Assembly: GCA_036498565.1 (NCBI GenBank)
Contig: DASYFG010000004.1
Location: 310,001 to 374,000, forward strand
Reading direction: 5' to 3'
Source: DASYFG01 sp036498565
Lineage (GTDB): Bacteria; Bacillota; Bacilli; Lactobacillales; Lactobacillaceae
DNA: 64,000 nucleotides
A model generated the notes under the pieces. The model ran no database searches. It saw only the letters and a list, made by a program, of their open reading frames with translations, and was not told where the DNA came from. Every line of letters starts with the position of its first letter. The first letter of the stretch is position 1. Positions 33,270-41,145 of the stretch are shown piece by piece. The position numbers were made by a program, and so were the translations under genes.

Positions 33270-34437
33270 TCACTACTCCTATCGGTATAAATAAGGTCAC
33301 CGTTGTTCCCTCGTCGATTGCACTATCAATTTCTACGCGGCCGCCGAGCTGTGCCATGCGCTCATACATGCTCGTCAAACCAAAGTGATTTTGTTTGCGC
33401 CGGCCCTTTTGGACGTTAAATCCTTGCCCAAAGTCAATCACTTGTATTACCAATTCATCCTCAACTATTTGGCCCTTCAAAAGTGCGGTGTGCGTCTGCG
33501 TATGTTTGGTAATATTCAATAAAGCCTCGGTTATAGTCCGTAATAGCTCATCGGCTTTGTCGTCCACTAGTTCGATAAGCGGTAACTTATCTGATACGTT
33601 CAATTGATAATTATGTGCCATGGTTTCTAACAATAAGGTGATTCGTTCGTTAAATGTGGCTTTCATGTGCGTTTGACGCAAAGCACTTAAAGTTTGGCGA
33701 CCATCACGTATCGTTTGATGTGATAAGTCTAACACGCGAGAAAAAATGGCATCGTATTGGGCATCTTGCTTATCAATCCGTTGCAAAGCCTCTAATTGCA
33801 TAGCAACACCCGCCACATCTTGCATCACTGTATCGTGTAAATCACGTGCGATGCGTTCACGCTCGTCGCGCGTTGCCGCGCTTTTTACTTGTTGGTTGGC
33901 AATCTGTAATTCTTCTGCCAAATGTTGAGCCATCACTTTTTGGCGAACTAAACGGCTGTAATAAAACCAATATAAACCAAAAAAGATACTCACCAAAAGC
34001 TGTGTTCGTATCAATAGCCAACCAACATCGCGTGCACCATAGTGAAGCCAATTCCACGCGATAAAACTGATTTGAAAAATCAGCATCAAAATCAATAGCC
34101 ATTGTGGCCGTTTGAATAGGTACAAAATTTCCATCACAAATATTGGAAATCCACCAATGACGAGTACAAAATAGCCATTACCAAGAAAACTAGCCGATAA
34201 AGCAAACAAAATGAACTGCGCCAGCAGTCGAAGTGCCGCTATTGAACCCGTTTTTAATGGTGGTCCAAACACGGTTAGGATTTGCAAGATGGCCAAAAAA
34301 TAATACCAATGAGGCTGTGTTAATACCGAATTAACGTCAGAGTGTGCGGCTGTGTAATAGAGCAAGGTCATGAAAAAAGCATAAACCCAGCGCAGTTCCG
34401 ATAAAAGTTGTTTTTGTATCGCTAATTCCAATGTCAT
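33247..34437 (-). CDS. NarL-type sensor histidine kinase (HisKA_3)
   Basis: 396 residues. Six or so membrane segments occupy 1-165, followed by a coiled coil (AQHLAEELQIANQQVKSAATRDE), the DHp box RERIARDLHDTVMQDVAGVAMQLEAL with the phospho-acceptor His, and a HATPase_c domain (LLRTITEALLNITKHTQTHTALL with N box, DFGQGFN, GLTSMYERMAQLGG). No extracellular sensor domain is present, so it probably senses within the membrane. ATG 34437 follows GGTGA. It lies between the MMPL exporter gene and its regulator. Confidence 0.88.
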   Translation of the reverse strand: MTLELAIQKQLLSELRWVYAFFMTLLYYTAAHSDVNSVLTQPHWYYFLAILQILTVFGPPLKTGSIAALRLLAQFILFALSASFLGNGYFVLVIGGFPIFVMEILYLFKRPQWLLILMLIFQISFIAWNWLHYGARDVGWLLIRTQLLVSIFFGLYWFYYSRLVRQKVMAQHLAEELQIANQQVKSAATRDERERIARDLHDTVMQDVAGVAMQLEALQRIDKQDAQYDAIFSRVLDLSHQTIRDGRQTLSALRQTHMKATFNERITLLLETMAHNYQLNVSDKLPLIELVDDKADELLRTITEALLNITKHTQTHTALLKGQIVEDELVIQVIDFGQGFNVQKGRRKQNHFGLTSMYERMAQLGGRVEIDSAIDEGTTVTLFIPIGVVNDKSSFS

Positions 34438-34489
34438 TTCATTCACCAAAAAGCTAGTCTAATTCCATTATAGACTAGCTTGCTTGTTT

Positions 34490-36598
34490 TTAATCTAAAT
34501 TCAATTTCGGCAAAATTTTGTCTAACCATTTTGGCAAATACCAATTTGCTTTACCGAACAAAGCAATTGTTGCAGGTACTAAGATTAGGCGCACAATCAC
34601 CGCGTCATATAAGATGCCGCTAATCAATCCCAGCGCAATTGATTTTAAGATTGGATCCGTGGTGCTCATAAAGCCGATGAAAACGCCTGCCATAATCAAT
34701 GCAGCGGCAATAATTGCCGGCACACTCTCACGCATGGCTAATTTAACTGCCTCTAAATTGTTGGCGCCGCGATCATATTCTTCTCGTACACGACTGACAA
34801 AAAACACCTCGTAATCCATTGCCAAACCAAATAACACACCAATCACCAAAATTGGTAAGAACATCAAAATCGCCGAACGCCCGGCAATGCCGAATAAGCC
34901 CATGTAATGCCCATCTTGCATAATCCAAACAACAGTCCCAAACACTGCTGCCAACGATAAGCCAAATCCAAGAACTGCAACGAGTGGAATTAACAATGAA
35001 CGGAACGCCACCATTAACAAAACAAATGCAAAGATCAAAATCATCGCAATGAATTTTGGCACTGCTTTACTTACCATATTTGTCACATCAACGTTTACCG
35101 CTGTTTGACCAGCAACCGTGATTTCTGGTAAACCATTTTTTTCACTCAATGCCCGAATCGCTTTGACAAGTTGTTGCGTACTAGCAGCCGTCGCTTCGTG
35201 TTTTGGCGTCACTGAAATTAAATAATCATTCAATTTTTCACTTGGTAGCGATTGGCTGATTTCAGCAATATCAGCTTGTTGCTTAATTTTAGTGCGTGTT
35301 TCTTGAACTTTTTGCGCATTTTTCGTGTGAACTAACACAATCAATTTTGCTTGACTACCTTCACCGTAAGCCTTTTTTTGTAAGTCATAGGCACGTCGTT
35401 CGGTATGCGTTGTGGGTTGTGAACCGTTATCTGGAATTCCAAAATTAATGTGCATCACTGGCAAAGCAATAATCGTCAAAGCGGCAATGCTCAAAATTGC
35501 CCAGAAAATTTTACCTTTGGTCACCAAAGCGCCCCAGCCGCCTTTAATCCGTAAGCGACTTATCAAGTGTAACAAGAAATTAGGTTTTTCACCCGTCACA
35601 CGCGATCCAAGGAGCGCCAAAATGGCCGGTGTCACAGTTAAACTCATTAACATTGCCACCAAGACGGCGATTGCGGCAGCTAATCCCATTTGACTTAGGA
35701 AACCAATTCCCAATGTCATCATTGACAAAAGTGCGACAATCACCGTTAATCCTGCAAACACAACGGCATTTCCAGAAGTTACCAAAGCGTGTGATAATGC
35801 GTCTTCGCGGTTCATTTTTGCGGATATATTTTGTCGATAACGTGACATGATAAACAGTGAATAATCAATCCCCACTGCCAAGCCCATCATTGACAACAAA
35901 CTCTGCGCGACACTTGAAAAAGGCGTGAAGTGTGACAAAATCGTCACGACCATCGTGCTCAAAAGCAAACCAAACACGGCGACTAAAATCGGTAAGCCAG
36001 CTGCCAAAAACGAAGCAAACGTGACGGCCAAAACGAGAAATGCCAACAAAATACCAATTCCCTCAGCTGCACTCCCAGCGCTATCTTTTGTAATCGTAGC
36101 CGACCCGGTTAACTCAGTTTGTAATCCTGCGTTACGTGTCAATTTTGCCACTGCGCGAATTTGATCAACTGACTTTTGACTAATTTTAGCGGCTTTTTGA
36201 TCATAAATGACTTGAATGTAAGTCGTTTTACCATCTTTGCTCAATGTTTGGGCAGAGGCTGGTACCACAGTCTTAACATGCGGTTGTGTTTGAATCGCTT
36301 TGGCTAAATCTTGCATAGCACGTTGTAATTTGTCCTGTTGCAAAATAGCTTTGTTTTTAGCATGCAGAACAATTGTGATGTTCCCGTTGTCTGTATTGAA
36401 CGCCGGAAAGTCTTTTTTCAAAGTATCTTGTGCTTTTTGCGCAGGTGTTCCCTTGATTGAAAAAGTCAATTCATGGATATTTGAACCAACATGTGAGCCA
36501 ATACCGATTGCAGCCCCAATCGTAATGACCCCGATGACTAATGTGATAATGGTGTGGCGATAAATCCAACGCCCCAGTTTTGCGAGTAAGTTTTGCAT
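34490..36598 (-). CDS. MMPL/RND-type membrane exporter
   Basis: 702 residues in two repeats, each a membrane segment, a large extracellular loop (about 40-180 and 400-535) and five membrane segments. MMPL features are GLAVGIDYSLFIMSRYRQN and VLFGLAMDYEVFFVSRVREEYDRG, the paired GxDY motifs of the proton relay. The ATG at 36598 is chosen because TTGGAGG precedes it; an ATG 18 bases upstream contains that site. Likely exports lipids, siderophore-like molecules or envelope-active drugs. The two-component genes directly downstream probably control it. Confidence 0.87.
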   Translation of the reverse strand: MQNLLAKLGRWIYRHTIITLVIGVITIGAAIGIGSHVGSNIHELTFSIKGTPAQKAQDTLKKDFPAFNTDNGNITIVLHAKNKAILQQDKLQRAMQDLAKAIQTQPHVKTVVPASAQTLSKDGKTTYIQVIYDQKAAKISQKSVDQIRAVAKLTRNAGLQTELTGSATITKDSAGSAAEGIGILLAFLVLAVTFASFLAAGLPILVAVFGLLLSTMVVTILSHFTPFSSVAQSLLSMMGLAVGIDYSLFIMSRYRQNISAKMNREDALSHALVTSGNAVVFAGLTVIVALLSMMTLGIGFLSQMGLAAAIAVLVAMLMSLTVTPAILALLGSRVTGEKPNFLLHLISRLRIKGGWGALVTKGKIFWAILSIAALTIIALPVMHINFGIPDNGSQPTTHTERRAYDLQKKAYGEGSQAKLIVLVHTKNAQKVQETRTKIKQQADIAEISQSLPSEKLNDYLISVTPKHEATAASTQQLVKAIRALSEKNGLPEITVAGQTAVNVDVTNMVSKAVPKFIAMILIFAFVLLMVAFRSLLIPLVAVLGFGLSLAAVFGTVVWIMQDGHYMGLFGIAGRSAILMFLPILVIGVLFGLAMDYEVFFVSRVREEYDRGANNLEAVKLAMRESVPAIIAAALIMAGVFIGFMSTTDPILKSIALGLISGILYDAVIVRLILVPATIALFGKANWYLPKWLDKILPKLNLD

Positions 36599-36688
36599 AT
36601 ATTCCTCCAAATTCATTTCTAATTTTATCGAAAGAAATTTGGAAAAACTACCGGCAAGGGGGCATACTTTACTGCCCTTTTGGGCAAT

Positions 36689-36714
36689 AAAAAAAGCCGA
36701 CGGCTGTCAGCTTT
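36689..36714 (-). terminator. Terminator of hisS-aspS
   Basis: GCTGAC / GTCGGC stem followed by T7 directly after the aspS stop on the minus strand. Confidence 0.75.
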
Positions 36715-36717
36715 TCT

Positions 36718-38484
36718 TTAATCTTGTGTTGCTAAACCCAAATCGTCCAATTGCTTGGCTTCAACCGGCGTTGGTGCTTCGGTCATCGGTTCAGTCGCCT
36801 TTGAGTTCTTCGGGAAAGCGATGACTTCACGAATGTTTGATTGGCCGGCTAGTAACATGGCCAAGCGGTCCAATCCCAACGCGATCCCGCCCATTGGTGG
36901 GAAGCCGTATTCCATGCCTTCTAGCAAAAAGCCAAAGGCTTCGTGGGCTTGTTCTTTGGTGAAGCCCAATGCTTTAAGCATCTTTTCTTGAATGTCCATG
37001 CGATGGATACGAATTGAGCCAGAGCCCAATTCAAAGCCGTTCAAGACCAAATCATAACTTTGCGCATGCGCTTGATGTGGGTCTTCGCCGTCTTCCAAGT
37101 AATGCAAATCCGCCACATTTGGCATCGTAAATGGATGGTGCGCTGAAATCCAACGGTCATCTTCTTCACTATATTCAAATAATGGCCAGTCAATAATCCA
37201 AGCAAATGCCCATTGATTGTCATCAATCAATTGCAAATTTTTCGCCGTTTCACGACGCAAGTAATCCAAAGTTGCATTAACCACATCGGCTTTGTCAGCG
37301 GCGAATAACAACAAATCACCATTTACTGCCTTGGTGGCTTCGATGAGAGCAGCTTGTTTGTCGGCGGTGAAGAATTTGGCAATTGGACCAGTCAATGCGT
37401 CATCTGCGACTTTCAACCATGCCAAACCTTTGGCGCCGTAACGCTTGACGTAATCGGTGAATTTGTCGATGTCTTTACGGGAATATGCGTCTGCACCGCC
37501 GGGAACAGCGATGGTTTTCACTTGTCCACCATTAGCAATGGCGCCGCTAAACACGCCAAATTCACTATCGGCCACCACTTCAGAAACGTCTTGCAATTCA
37601 TAAGCAATTCGCAAATCAGGTTTGTCCGTCCCGAAACGACGCATCGCTTCATCGTACGTCAACGTTGGGATTTGAGTAATGTCCAAATCAACATCCACCA
37701 CGTCTTTCATGATGGCCTTCACCCAATCATTCACTAACGCTTGAATGTCGTCTTGCGTCATGAAGCTTGTTTCCAAGTCCATTTGCGTAAATTCTGGTTG
37801 ACGGTCACCACGCAAATCTTCATCACGGAACGCCCGGGCGATTTGGAAGTAACGGTCAAAGCCCGCGCCCATCAACAATTGTTTGAAAATTTGGGGTGAT
37901 TGCGGCAACGCATAGAAACTGCCCGGGTGCACACGTGAAGGCACCAAATAATCACGTGCACCTTCTGGTGTTGATTTGGCCAAAATTGGCGTTTCGATGT
38001 TGATGAAGTCATGTTCGTCCATGAATTTCAATGAACTGGCCATGATCTTTGAACGCAAGCGCAAGTTGCGTTGCATTTCCGGACGGCGCAAATCCAAGTA
38101 GCGGTATTGCAACTTCAATTCTTCGCCAGCATTCACGCCATCTTCGATGTAAAACGGTGGTGTTTTTGATTCTGCCAAAATCGTGGCTTGCGCCACTTCG
38201 ATTTCAATCAAACCAGATTTGATGTTGGCATTTTCTTGACCGGCGCCACGACGACGCACGACACCTGTTGCTTCCAAGACAAATTCATTGCGCGCTTCAT
38301 CAGCCACCGCCAATGCATCGGCAAATTTTTCAGAGAAAGTCAATTGCACCAAACCTTCACGGTCGCGCAAATCAATAAAAATCAAACCACCAAAATTCCG
38401 GCGCTTTTGTACCCAACCTTGCACGGTCACCGTTTGGTCGATGTATTGTTCGTCAATCAAACCCGCATAGTTTGTTCGCTTCAT
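36718..38484 (-). CDS. aspS: Aspartyl-tRNA synthetase
   Basis: 588 residues, the normal bacterial length. It has an N-terminal OB-fold anticodon domain (VTVQGWVQKRRNFGGLIFIDLRDREG), class II motif 2 FDRYFQIARAFRDEDLRGDRQPEFTQMDLE, the GAD insertion (about 300-400) and motif 3 GGIALGLDRLAMLLAG. It is translationally coupled to hisS (ATGA overlap) and preceded by AGGAG. Expression is under the T-box upstream of hisS. Confidence 0.96.
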   Translation of the reverse strand: MKRTNYAGLIDEQYIDQTVTVQGWVQKRRNFGGLIFIDLRDREGLVQLTFSEKFADALAVADEARNEFVLEATGVVRRRGAGQENANIKSGLIEIEVAQATILAESKTPPFYIEDGVNAGEELKLQYRYLDLRRPEMQRNLRLRSKIMASSLKFMDEHDFINIETPILAKSTPEGARDYLVPSRVHPGSFYALPQSPQIFKQLLMGAGFDRYFQIARAFRDEDLRGDRQPEFTQMDLETSFMTQDDIQALVNDWVKAIMKDVVDVDLDITQIPTLTYDEAMRRFGTDKPDLRIAYELQDVSEVVADSEFGVFSGAIANGGQVKTIAVPGGADAYSRKDIDKFTDYVKRYGAKGLAWLKVADDALTGPIAKFFTADKQAALIEATKAVNGDLLLFAADKADVVNATLDYLRRETAKNLQLIDDNQWAFAWIIDWPLFEYSEEDDRWISAHHPFTMPNVADLHYLEDGEDPHQAHAQSYDLVLNGFELGSGSIRIHRMDIQEKMLKALGFTKEQAHEAFGFLLEGMEYGFPPMGGIALGLDRLAMLLAGQSNIREVIAFPKNSKATEPMTEAPTPVEAKQLDDLGLATQD

Positions 38485-39779
38485 GCTTCTTCTCCTGCTT
38501 CAATAATGTTTGGTAAGTCCGTGTACAAATCCGTCAATTTAACGGCAAACTGTTCACCAGTCGTCATATTTTTCAAATTAGCTGTTTTGTTTTCAAGTTC
38601 TTGTTGCCCGATGGTCACGACAAATTTGGCATGGGCGCGATCGGCTGATTTGAATTGTGCTTTTGGACTACGTGCCAAATAATCACGTTCGGCACCGTAA
38701 CCAAAGGCGCGAATCGCTTGCACCGTTTGACTAGCTACCACATCAGTGTCAGCGCCAATGTTAACCACGTAGAAGTCCAAAGTCGTGTCCACTTCTGGCA
38801 AAACATTTTGCGCAGCCAACAAATTCACCAAACGTTCAACGCCAATGCCAAAGCCAACGCCAGGTGTTTCTGGTCCGCCAAATTCTTCAACCAAACCAGC
38901 ATAACGACCGCCGCCACCGATTGTTGCAGCGCCTTTCAAATTTTTGTCCTCAGTCATGATTTCAAAAATGGTGTCGTTGTAGTAATCCAAACCACGAACC
39001 ATGTTCGCATCAACGACGTAATCAATATTCAACGCTGTCAACAAAGCTTGAACTTGCGCCCAACGTTGCGCAGAATCTGGTGTCAAATGGTCCAAAATTG
39101 ACGGTGCACCAGCCACAATCACTTGATCTTGGGCGTCTTTTGAATCCAACACGCGCAAAGGGTTTTTGTCCAAACGCGCTTTTGAATCCGCACTCAATGC
39201 GTCAAAGTGTGGGGTCAAATAATCCACCAATGCTTGGCGGTAGTTAGCACGTGATTGCGCGTCTCCCAATGAGTTAATCGCGACTTTCAAGTTGCTCAAA
39301 CCCAATGTTTGGAAAAAATCAACAGCCATCGCAATGACTTCGACGTCCAAAGCCGCAGAATCGGCGCCCAATGCTTCCACCCCGATTTGGTGGAATTGAC
39401 GGAAACGACCAGCTTGGGGACGTTCATAACGGAACATTGGCCCCGTGTAATAGACTTTGTAAGGCTTGTCAAATTCAGGACCGTATAATTTATTTTCAAC
39501 ATAAGCGCGCACCACACCCGCCGTACCTTCTGGGCGCAAAGCCATGTGGCGATCGCCCTTGTCGTTGAAATCATACATTTCTTTGGTGACCACATCACTC
39601 GTGTCGCCGGCCGAACGGCTGAAAACGTCGTAACTTTCAAAAATCGGCGTGCGAATTTCTTTGAAACCGTAGTCGCCAAATAACAAACGCGCCGTACTTT
39701 CAATGTGTTGCCAAATGGCTGTGTCTTGTGGCAAGAAATCTGCCGTGCCCTTGGGGCGATTAAATGTTGCTTTTGCCAT
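38481..39779 (-). CDS. hisS: Histidyl-tRNA synthetase
   Basis: 432 residues. It has N-terminal FNRPKGTADFLPQD, motif 1 EIRTPIFESYDVF, motif 2 FRYERPQAGRFRQFHQIGVEALG, HisA motif VVDANMVRGLDYYNDTIFE, and motif 3 GVGFGIGVERLVNLLA. The start codon is fixed by homology, yet no ribosome site lies near it: the bases just before are TCTATTATT. The only good site, GGAGG at 39912-39916, is over 130 bases upstream, separated by a foldable 119-base segment (see 39789-39907). Confidence 0.95.
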   Translation of the reverse strand: MAKATFNRPKGTADFLPQDTAIWQHIESTARLLFGDYGFKEIRTPIFESYDVFSRSAGDTSDVVTKEMYDFNDKGDRHMALRPEGTAGVVRAYVENKLYGPEFDKPYKVYYTGPMFRYERPQAGRFRQFHQIGVEALGADSAALDVEVIAMAVDFFQTLGLSNLKVAINSLGDAQSRANYRQALVDYLTPHFDALSADSKARLDKNPLRVLDSKDAQDQVIVAGAPSILDHLTPDSAQRWAQVQALLTALNIDYVVDANMVRGLDYYNDTIFEIMTEDKNLKGAATIGGGGRYAGLVEEFGGPETPGVGFGIGVERLVNLLAAQNVLPEVDTTLDFYVVNIGADTDVVASQTVQAIRAFGYGAERDYLARSPKAQFKSADRAHAKFVVTIGQQELENKTANLKNMTTGEQFAVKLTDLYTDLPNIIEAGEEA

Positions 39780-39788
39780 AATAATAGA

Positions 39789-39907
39789 GCGTGAAGAGCG
39801 TTCCGGCAGCGCCGGATGGTTAGCGTATGCTAAATTATTCGAGCGGATAATGCCATAGTCATTGTGCGACCAAATGATTTAGCACTAGCTAGCCAAGCTC
39901 GTAACGC
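39789..39907 (-). ncRNA. Predicted three-way-junction RNA between ribosome site and hisS start
   Basis: On the minus strand the segment folds into an outer stem (39897-39907 with 39789-39799, 9 of 11 pairs), an 18-base inner stem (39877-39894 with 39818-39835, mismatched only at three central positions plus one G-U), and a small perfect hairpin (39803-39815, CCGGC arms). It begins four bases after GGAGG and ends nine bases before AUG. No known RNA family was recognised. Folding would leave 13 unpaired bases between ribosome site and start codon. Confidence 0.6.
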
Positions 39908-39924
39908 GTTTCCTCCAATTCTAA

Positions 39925-40148
39925 ATTAAAAAAATAAGCGCCCTCAACAAGAAAAAATCTTGCCAAGGGCGCCAAAAAGCGCGGTACCACCTTAGTTTGA
40001 CGAAAGAATCGTCCTCGTTTGCTTATCGCGCAACCACGGGCTTTCGCCAAACCTCCAAGGTGTCCGCTTCATAATTCCTTGCTGAGTTTTCACCACCACT
40101 CAGTCGCTGTTTGCCAGAAATATTATCGCCTTTTCAACGGTTTTAACT
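39925..40148 (-). promoter_or_regulatory. T-box leader controlling hisS-aspS
   Basis: Minus-strand leader. It contains the T-box sequence AAGGTGGTACCGCG (within 39981-39994), which pairs with uncharged tRNA acceptor ends, and a strong competing terminator (39931-39973, GCGCCCTTGGCAAGA pairing with TCTTGTTGAGGGCGC, then T7). Upstream is stem-I-like sequence. The candidate specifier region reads GCGGACACC: GAC (Asp, 40064-40062) overlapped by CAC (His, 40062-40060), both amino acids of the operon. Antitermination on uncharged tRNA is established for this RNA class. Confidence 0.9.
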
Positions 40149-40153
40149 ATTGA

Positions 40154-40183
40154 ATTATAGCATTCTCCAAGCCCTCATTGCAA
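40154..40183 (-). promoter_or_regulatory. hisS-aspS promoter
   Basis: TTGCAA (40178-40183), an 18-base spacer ending in TGC, and TATAAT (40154-40159), read on the minus strand. The -35 box is palindromic and shared with the divergent amidase promoter. Confidence 0.75.
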
Positions 40184-40206
40184 GCATTCGCATAAATTGC
40201 TAGAAT
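40178..40206 (+). promoter_or_regulatory. Amidase promoter sharing the -35 box of hisS
   Basis: TTGCAA (40178-40183), a 17-base spacer ending in TGC, and TAGAAT (40201-40206). The same palindromic hexamer serves as -35 for the opposite strand. Confidence 0.65.
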
Positions 40207-40239
40207 AAAATTAACTTAAAAAATTGAGGTCTACCATTT

Positions 40240-41118
40240 ATGCTAAAACAATGGTTACTCCGGAATTTAATCGGTGTCGTGATTACTGCGGTGATGCTGT
40301 TAACGACTTTTGGCTTGATTATTTCCCTTCTAAACGCTAGTGTGATTACGAATCGCGTTGATCATTTACAATTACGCAATGCGCCCAGCCGCACGGCCAA
40401 ACCGCTAACCAGCTTGAATCGCGGCGCGCGTTTGATTGTGCTAGACAAACAAAACGGTTGGTACAAAGTCCGTCGTGACGACAACAAAGACGACTCACAA
40501 ACCGGCTGGATCGCCAGCTGGGTCGCCGAATCCACCACCATCAAAACCGCCACGCCAATTAGCGAAGCCACGATTGTGTTGGATCCGGGACACGGTGGAT
40601 CGGATCCGGGCGCTAAAACCAGTGACGGTGAACATTACGAAAAAACCTATACCTTAATTTATGCCAAAAAGTTGCGAAAAACGCTAGAAAATGCTGGTGC
40701 CCGTGTCATCATGACCCGTGATAAAGACGTGTATTTGAGTGTCGCGGCTCGCCCGGTTATTTCTAACAAAGCCAAAGCAGACGCTTTTATCTCGTTTCAC
40801 TTTGATTCAACTGCTGGTGCAAACGTCGCAAGTGGTGTAACCCAATACTATTATCACACCAAAAACGGCTCACTCGAATTGGCCCAACTATTGAGCAAGC
40901 AACTGAATAATTTGCCACTAGAAAACCGTGGGGTTGCCTACCAGGATTTGACCGTAACTGGTGATAATGACCGTCCCGCGGTGCTACTAGAAAATGGTTA
41001 CATCAATAACGACGACGACTATAAACAAATTTCAAATTCGAAATATCAAGATTTAGTCACACAAGACGTCTTTAATGGTCTTAGTCAGTTTATTAAAAAT
41101 CATACGCAAACAAAATAA
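40240..41118 (+). CDS. N-acetylmuramoyl-L-alanine amidase (SH3b + Amidase_3)
   Basis: 292 residues, secreted or membrane-anchored by segment 8-30 (LIGVVITAVMLLTTFGLIISLL). Bacterial SH3 domain about 38-100 (LQLRNAPSRTAKPLTSLNRGARLIVLDKQNGWYKV), then an Amidase_3 catalytic domain 108-290 with zinc ligands in LDPGHGGSDPG (His), HYEKTYTL (Glu) and ISFHFDS (His), and the catalytic Glu in LLENGYINN. It cleaves the amide between MurNAc and the stem peptide during cell separation or wall turnover. GAGG precedes the ATG. LytC/CwlC-like. Confidence 0.92.
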   Translation: MLKQWLLRNLIGVVITAVMLLTTFGLIISLLNASVITNRVDHLQLRNAPSRTAKPLTSLNRGARLIVLDKQNGWYKVRRDDNKDDSQTGWIASWVAESTTIKTATPISEATIVLDPGHGGSDPGAKTSDGEHYEKTYTLIYAKKLRKTLENAGARVIMTRDKDVYLSVAARPVISNKAKADAFISFHFDSTAGANVASGVTQYYYHTKNGSLELAQLLSKQLNNLPLENRGVAYQDLTVTGDNDRPAVLLENGYINNDDDYKQISNSKYQDLVTQDVFNGLSQFIKNHTQTK

Positions 41119-41145
41119 AAACTCGCCATGAACGGCGAGTTTTTT
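41117..41145. terminator. Bidirectional terminator
   Basis: AAAACTCGCC / GGCGAGTTTT stem between the amidase gene and the convergent res gene. Confidence 0.88.

Noticed and set aside
38188..38682. 164-codon + strand frame over aspS/hisS
   Set aside because: Opposite-strand shadow of two conserved synthetase genes.
39789..39907. Hammerhead or other known ribozyme in the three-way junction before hisS
   Set aside because: No CUGAUGA or GAAA core pair at the junction, and no other ribozyme core recognised.
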